Positions 60,570 to 64,000 of a stretch of 64,000 nucleotides of DNA are shown here, piece after piece; the stretch's first letter is position 1; every line of letters begins with the position of its first letter. Origin of the DNA: JAKQHY01 sp034429475 (lineage in GTDB: Bacteria > Chloroflexota > Anaerolineae > B4-G1 > SLSP01); NCBI GenBank assembly GCA_034429475.1, contig DAOUGD010000289.1, positions 6,233 to 70,232 of the forward strand, in the 5' to 3' direction. The translations under genes and the position numbers were made by a program. Below the pieces are notes generated by a model. That model was not told the origin of the DNA and searched no databases. It was given only the letters and a program-made list of their open reading frames with translations.

Positions 60570-61373
60570 TCACCAATTCATCCGCAATTGCTCCTCAATA
60601 GAGCCGAAATCGCAACGCGAGGTGATGTCCATCGAAAGCGGCGTCACCGACACGGCGCGGGCCACACAAAGCGCCCAGATATCCGAATCCCGTTCCACTT
60701 GATCGAGGTTGCCGCGCACCGCGTAACCGGGGCGTCCCTGCCCATGCAGGCGATCCGGCTCAATGGGGACAAAATAACGCTGCCGCGAGAGGCGGGTCAG
60801 CCGCCAGGGGGTATGCGGTGTGGCCGACATCGGGATATTGATGTTCAGCACGTCCACATCCGGCGGCAACTGCGCATCGAGGATGCGCTTGGCGAAGTAC
60901 GTCGTGAAGGTCTGTCCGGCGCTGTAGTCCTTGGCCCGGCCGCCGGTAAGATGATCCTCCACCGACATCTCCAGGGAAACGGCCATGCTGGTCACGCCAA
61001 ACGCCGCCGCTTCCAACGCTGCCCCAATCGTGCCGGAGATCGTGACCTCGGTGCTGAGATTTTCCCCGAAGTTGATCCCCGAAACGACCAGTGTGGGTTT
61101 GCGGGGAACGAGTTCGATCATAGCGTGTACCACGCATAACGCCGGGGTGGCGTCAATTGCGTATGTTAGAATAGCCTGACCACCCGCTTCCCGCACCGTC
61201 TGGGTCAGGGCGCCGCTGACCGTGTGGGGCATCGAACGGCCCGCGCCAGACCATTGCCGGTCGGGTGCAACGACAATGATTTCTCCCAATGAGACCAGGG
61301 CATTGACGGCCGCCCACAATCCATCGGAATTAACCCCATCGTCATTGGTTACCAGAATAAGAGGACGCTGCAT
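60570..61373 (-). CDS. surE: 5'/3'-nucleotidase SurE
   Basis: A 267-residue protein: LILVTNDDGVNSDGLWAAV (metal Asp-Asp), APDRQWSGAGRSM, and VVSGINFGENL, all SurE hallmarks. It dephosphorylates nucleoside monophosphates in stationary phase. ATG 61373 is chosen because GGAGG lies upstream; an ATG at 61460 would add 29 residues. It is transcribed alone, with a promoter candidate at 61433-61460. Confidence 0.93.
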   Translation of the reverse strand: MQRPLILVTNDDGVNSDGLWAAVNALVSLGEIIVVAPDRQWSGAGRSMPHTVSGALTQTVREAGGQAILTYAIDATPALCVVHAMIELVPRKPTLVVSGINFGENLSTEVTISGTIGAALEAAAFGVTSMAVSLEMSVEDHLTGGRAKDYSAGQTFTTYFAKRILDAQLPPDVDVLNINIPMSATPHTPWRLTRLSRQRYFVPIEPDRLHGQGRPGYAVRGNLDQVERDSDIWALCVARAVSVTPLSMDITSRCDFGSIEEQLRMNW

Positions 61374-61432
61374 GATTGTCCTGCCTCCGGACGTTTTTTC
61401 TGGATTCGTCACGTTGTAGGAAACGCAAGAGA

Positions 61433-61460
61433 AGCATACCACGCAATCGGCAATACGCAA
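61433..61460 (-). promoter_or_regulatory. surE promoter candidate
   Basis: On the minus strand, TTGCGT (61460-61455) and TATGCT (61438-61433), 16 bases apart. The 100 bases upstream are extremely AT-rich (61495-61560), as for an UP element or a bent promoter. Confidence 0.5.
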
Positions 61461-61556
61461 ACAGGAAAAATGCGAAATACAGCAACCAAAATCTACAAAG
61501 TTATTGTTTTTTTAATTTTTAAAAAATGTTTATTTTGTTATATTTCTAACAAATAA

Positions 61557-61581
61557 AAAATCCCGGCAGCGCCGGGATTTT
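61557..61581. terminator. terminator of the pentapeptide-repeat gene
   Basis: Perfect stem aaaatcccggc / gccgggatttt with an AGC loop, followed on either strand by a T-rich stretch. Confidence 0.85.
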
Positions 61582-61600
61582 CTTCCAGGGATTGACTGAT

Positions 61601-62629
61601 CTAGCCTTCAATTTTGACCACACCGGCGGCGATGTGGTCAAAATCCTCCGGCCAGCGTGTCCGATCGTTATACTTAGCGCCCCGCAACCGCGCCCACGAA
61701 AGGTGCGCATCCTCCAGATCGGCGTCGGAAAGGTCGGCGCCCGACAGGTTGGCCGATAACAGGTCTACACCTATCAACCGCGCTCCCCGCAAGCTGGCGC
61801 CTTGCAGATTGGCCGTCAACATGCTGGCCCATTGCATCTGCGTATTGTCCAGGTATGCGCCGGTGAGGTTGGCGCCGGAAAGATTCGCGCCCAACAGCCG
61901 GGCCTCTTCCAGATGGGCGCCCTGTAACTGCGCCTGTGCCAAGTGCGCCGCGACCAGAAAGGCGCGCTGTAAAGACGCCTCTTCCAACCGGGTCTCGCCC
62001 ATTCGCGCCCACTCCAGGTGCGCAGCGTCCAGGTGCGCCACGCGCATATCCGTTCCGGCCAGGTGCGCCTCAATCAACAAAGCGCCCTCCAGGTTGACTG
62101 CCTGTAAGTCGGCGCCAGAAAGGAACAACACTCCTGGCCCTTCGGTGATGAGGCCAGCTTCATACAGGAATTGCACGACGTGACCCTTTTGCACGCCATC
62201 CAGCGTTTTTAGGAGTTCCAACGTCTTCTCGCGCGCGACATTTTGCGCTTCAGTGGTGGCGCGTTGGGTGTGAATCGCTTCCTCCTGCAACATCTTGTTG
62301 ATTTCGTCGCAGTAAATATCCACCGCCGGGCGTTTTTTGGAGTCGCCGGACAAAACTCCTGTGCCGATCCGCGCCGAGCCGGGCAAGCCACATAGAGCGT
62401 AGAAAGATTTGTCCAGGGCTGCTAGGCAAAAACGATTGCAGCTTTCCAAAATGCGCGCTCGACTGGTTTCCAGAGCCGAAGTAGCGCCTAACCTTTCAGT
62501 ATCGGTGAGGTTTTGTAGCAACCGATGTTGCAGGATCAGGGCTTCCTGCGTGCGCGGGTGCTCTTTGCCTAACAGCGCCAGCAGTCGGCGGATGCCCCCA
62601 CGATACTGTTGAAAAAGCCTTTCGGTCAT
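61601..62629 (-). CDS. pentapeptide-repeat protein with a helical N-terminal domain
   Basis: A 342-residue protein. Residues ~170-320 are pentapeptide repeats (AxLxx pattern: LSGADL, LEGALLIEAHL, LSGANLTGAYL), which fold as a quadrilateral beta helix. Residues 1-95 are helical (LLGKEHPRTQEALILQHRLL, SFYALCGL) and resemble the death-like/effector-associated N-terminal domain of bacterial NACHT and TIR signalling proteins (recollection). ATG 62629 follows a strong promoter 85 bases upstream. Possible roles include topoisomerase protection or immune adaptor; neither is proven. Confidence 0.78.
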   Translation of the reverse strand: MTERLFQQYRGGIRRLLALLGKEHPRTQEALILQHRLLQNLTDTERLGATSALETSRARILESCNRFCLAALDKSFYALCGLPGSARIGTGVLSGDSKKRPAVDIYCDEINKMLQEEAIHTQRATTEAQNVAREKTLELLKTLDGVQKGHVVQFLYEAGLITEGPGVLFLSGADLQAVNLEGALLIEAHLAGTDMRVAHLDAAHLEWARMGETRLEEASLQRAFLVAAHLAQAQLQGAHLEEARLLGANLSGANLTGAYLDNTQMQWASMLTANLQGASLRGARLIGVDLLSANLSGADLSDADLEDAHLSWARLRGAKYNDRTRWPEDFDHIAAGVVKIEG

Positions 62630-62667
62630 TGTACTCCCTGTTTTAGCAGAAAAAGAGGATTTGGCGA

Positions 62668-62684
62668 GGGCGCTTCAAGCGCCC
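62668..62684. repeat. GGGCGCTTCAAGCGCCC palindrome in a 5' leader
   Basis: A near-perfect 17-base palindrome in the leader of the pentapeptide-repeat gene. It could be an operator or a REP-type unit. Confidence 0.5.
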
Positions 62685-62712
62685 CCACAACTGACAAAAC
62701 TTGCTTGCCTTG

Positions 62713-62741
62713 AGTATAACTCAAAGCGCCACGTTGGTCAA
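62713..62741 (-). promoter_or_regulatory. promoter of the pentapeptide-repeat gene
   Basis: On the minus strand, TTGACC (62741-62736) and TATACT (62718-62713) with a 17-base spacer. An inverted repeat (tgttgcaattcggcaaca, 62760-62777) lies upstream and may bind a regulator. Confidence 0.7.
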
Positions 62742-62782
62742 AACCCTTTCACAACAGATGTGTTGCAATTCGGCAACAACTT

Positions 62783-64000
62783 TCACTCATCATATCGTGG
62801 GCGCCTCCCCCGCAAGCGCGTCACGGCCTCGTGCAAGCGCGCCGTGGCCGCAGTCGCCGCGACGCGCACGTACCCCTCACCGGCCGGGCCGAAGAAGGAG
62901 CCAGGCGCGAAGACGACGCCGGTCTGCTCCATCACCGCCAACGCAAAGGCTTCGGCGGACGGCCACCCGGCGGGGATGGGCGCCCAGAGGTAGAGCGCGC
63001 CGCGCGGCATCGTCGCCGTGATGCCCAACGCGCGCAATCCCTCGATGAGAATGTCGAACCGTTCCCGGTACAGCGCGTTGCGCCGGGCAGACCACGCTGG
63101 CGTCGTTTGCGTGAGGGCGACGATCGCCGCTTCTTGCAGCGGGTGGAACAATCCTGAATCCATATTCGACTTGACCTGCGCCAGCGCCGCCAGCGCGGCC
63201 GGGTTGCCCACCGCCATCCCCATGCGCCACCCGGCCATGTTGAAGGTTTTGGACAGCGAATTGAATTCCACGGCTACTTCCTCTGCGCCGGGGATTTCTA
63301 ACACACTCGGCGCGACGTAGTCGCCGTAGGTCACGTCGCAGTAGGGCGCGTCGTAGCACAGCAAGAGGCCGTGCTGCCGCGCGAAATCCACCGCCCGCGC
63401 CAGGAAATCCCGGTCGGCGACGGCCCCCGTGGGGTTGTTGGGATAGTTGAGCCAGATCAGCCGGGCGCGGTCGGCCACGGCGGTGGGGATGGCGGCGAAA
63501 TCGGGCAGGAAGCCGTTTTCGGCCAGCAGCGGGAACGTGACGTAATCCGCCCCAGCCAGGCGTGCGCCGGCCGCGTAGGGCGCGTAGCCGGGATCGGGCA
63601 GCAGTGCGAGGTCGCCGCCATCCAGCCACGCCAGCGCCATGTTGATGATGCCCTCCTTCGAGCCGATCAGCGGCACCACCTGCTTATCGGGATCGAGCGT
63701 CACGCCGAAGCGCCGCGCGTAGTAGTCGGCTATCGCCCGGCGCAGCGCCGGCAGCCCGCGATAGCCGGAGTAGCCGTGAACCTCCGGGCGTTTGGCCGAA
63801 GCGTACAGCGCCTCAATCACCGCGCCGTCCGGCGGCAGGTCGGGATTGCCGATGTCCAGCCGGATCACGTCCACGCCGCGCGCCTTCACCCCATTCACAA
63901 TCCCCTCCCACCGGGCAAAAGGATAGGGGGGCAGATTGCGTAAACGCGCGGCAGGGGTTGGGATTTGGGGGATTGGAGATTGGGGATTGGGGATTGGGGA
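62783..64000 (-). CDS. class I/II aminotransferase (LL-DAP aminotransferase-like), 5'-partial
   Basis: A PLP enzyme of more than 400 residues. The frame stays open from 62783 to the right edge, with in-frame RLRNLPPYPFARW, RGVDVIRLDIGNPDLPP, YPNNPTGAVAD and the PLP Lys in SLSKTFNMAGWRMGM. This pattern is close to LL-diaminopimelate aminotransferases of the lysine pathway. The GTG at 63898 would cut off the conserved LPPY segment, so the real start lies upstream, probably outside the window. The first residues at the edge (SPIPNPQSPIPQIP) are encoded by a heptamer repeat (63955-64000). Confidence 0.88.
   Translation of the reverse strand, partial: SPIPNPQSPIPQIPTPAARLRNLPPYPFARWEGIVNGVKARGVDVIRLDIGNPDLPPDGAVIEALYASAKRPEVHGYSGYRGLPALRRAIADYYARRFGVTLDPDKQVVPLIGSKEGIINMALAWLDGGDLALLPDPGYAPYAAGARLAGADYVTFPLLAENGFLPDFAAIPTAVADRARLIWLNYPNNPTGAVADRDFLARAVDFARQHGLLLCYDAPYCDVTYGDYVAPSVLEIPGAEEVAVEFNSLSKTFNMAGWRMGMAVGNPAALAALAQVKSNMDSGLFHPLQEAAIVALTQTTPAWSARRNALYRERFDILIEGLRALGITATMPRGALYLWAPIPAGWPSAEAFALAVMEQTGVVFAPGSFFGPAGEGYVRVAATAATARLHEAVTRLRGRRPRYDE
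63955..64000. repeat. 'ggattgg' heptamer repeat inside the aminotransferase frame
   Basis: Units gggattt, gggggat, tggagat, tggggat, tggggat. This resembles the STRR heptamers described in cyanobacteria (ccccaat type). It is translated in frame in the minus direction. Confidence 0.8.

Overview
The window looks like a piece of a chromosome from the phylum Chloroflexota (Anaerolineae-like). This is an inference from GC-rich coding sequence, Thr/Pro-rich 'TPTPTP' linkers in exported proteins (CapA-like lipoprotein, sortase), a short EF-Ts beside an S2 protein with a long acidic tail, tRNAs without encoded CCA, and the tsaE-tsaB-rimI and rpsB-tsf-pyrH-frr-uppS-cdsA gene orders. Many noncoding gaps are filled by short tandem heptamer-like repeats, often arranged as two mirrored arms.

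Layout. 1-5.1 kb: a 5'-truncated hybrid histidine kinase and a large DExH helicase with an HNH motif in its C-terminal part. 5.1-6.9 kb: an AT-rich accessory patch with a membrane protein and a DUF433 / PIN / small-protein cassette of toxin-antitoxin type. 7.0-9.6 kb: tsaE, tsaB, rimI (t6A tRNA modification and N-terminal acetylation) and a family-4 uracil-DNA glycosylase. 9.6-12.3 kb: an exported Asp-box-like protein and an AT-rich orphan. 12.4-24.1 kb (minus strand): GPH-type sugar transporter, YdjC-type deacetylase and proC, then an envelope cluster (O-antigen ligase with TPRs, WecA/MraY-like transferase, CapA, S41 protease, orphan). 24.4-30.6 kb: ABC-2 exporter (ATPase and two permeases), FAD oxidoreductase, acyltransferase 3. 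30.7-38.8 kb: membrane glycosyltransferase-like proteins, an M50-like protease, scpA, a CPBP protease, and an isocitrate/isopropylmalate dehydrogenase with a LeuD-type subunit. 39.0 kb: tRNA-Val, its terminator, and a fragment resembling the start of an AAA-like ATPase gene. 39.6-49.6 kb: dgoD, then the housekeeping run rpsB-tsf-pyrH-frr-uppS-cdsA-rho, a sortase, a DUF6391-like protein and holA.

49.6-51.7 kb (minus strand) holds the most interesting group: an FtsK-like ATPase, a small membrane protein, a DUF6504-like protein and a 79-residue protein form one operon. It is read from a perfect consensus promoter (TTGACA, 17 bp, TATAAT), with a LexA-type palindrome (GAAC-N4-GTTC) just downstream of the expected transcription start. 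It looks like an uncharacterised DNA-damage-inducible module. Next to it, 51.8-55.9 kb encodes a 1353-residue protein with two cyclase domains, a P-loop ATPase and TPRs, the same order as animal soluble adenylyl cyclase. A MITE-like element with a 9-bp target duplication and tRNA-Pro follow. The end of the window carries GH97, a ferritin-like protein, GNAT, a methyltransferase, surE, a pentapeptide-repeat protein and an aminotransferase that runs off the right edge.

A theme across the window is that the intergenic repeats reach into genes. They supply an internal loop in the histidine kinase, the C-terminal residues or stop codon of at least four proteins, and N-terminal residues of up to three more.
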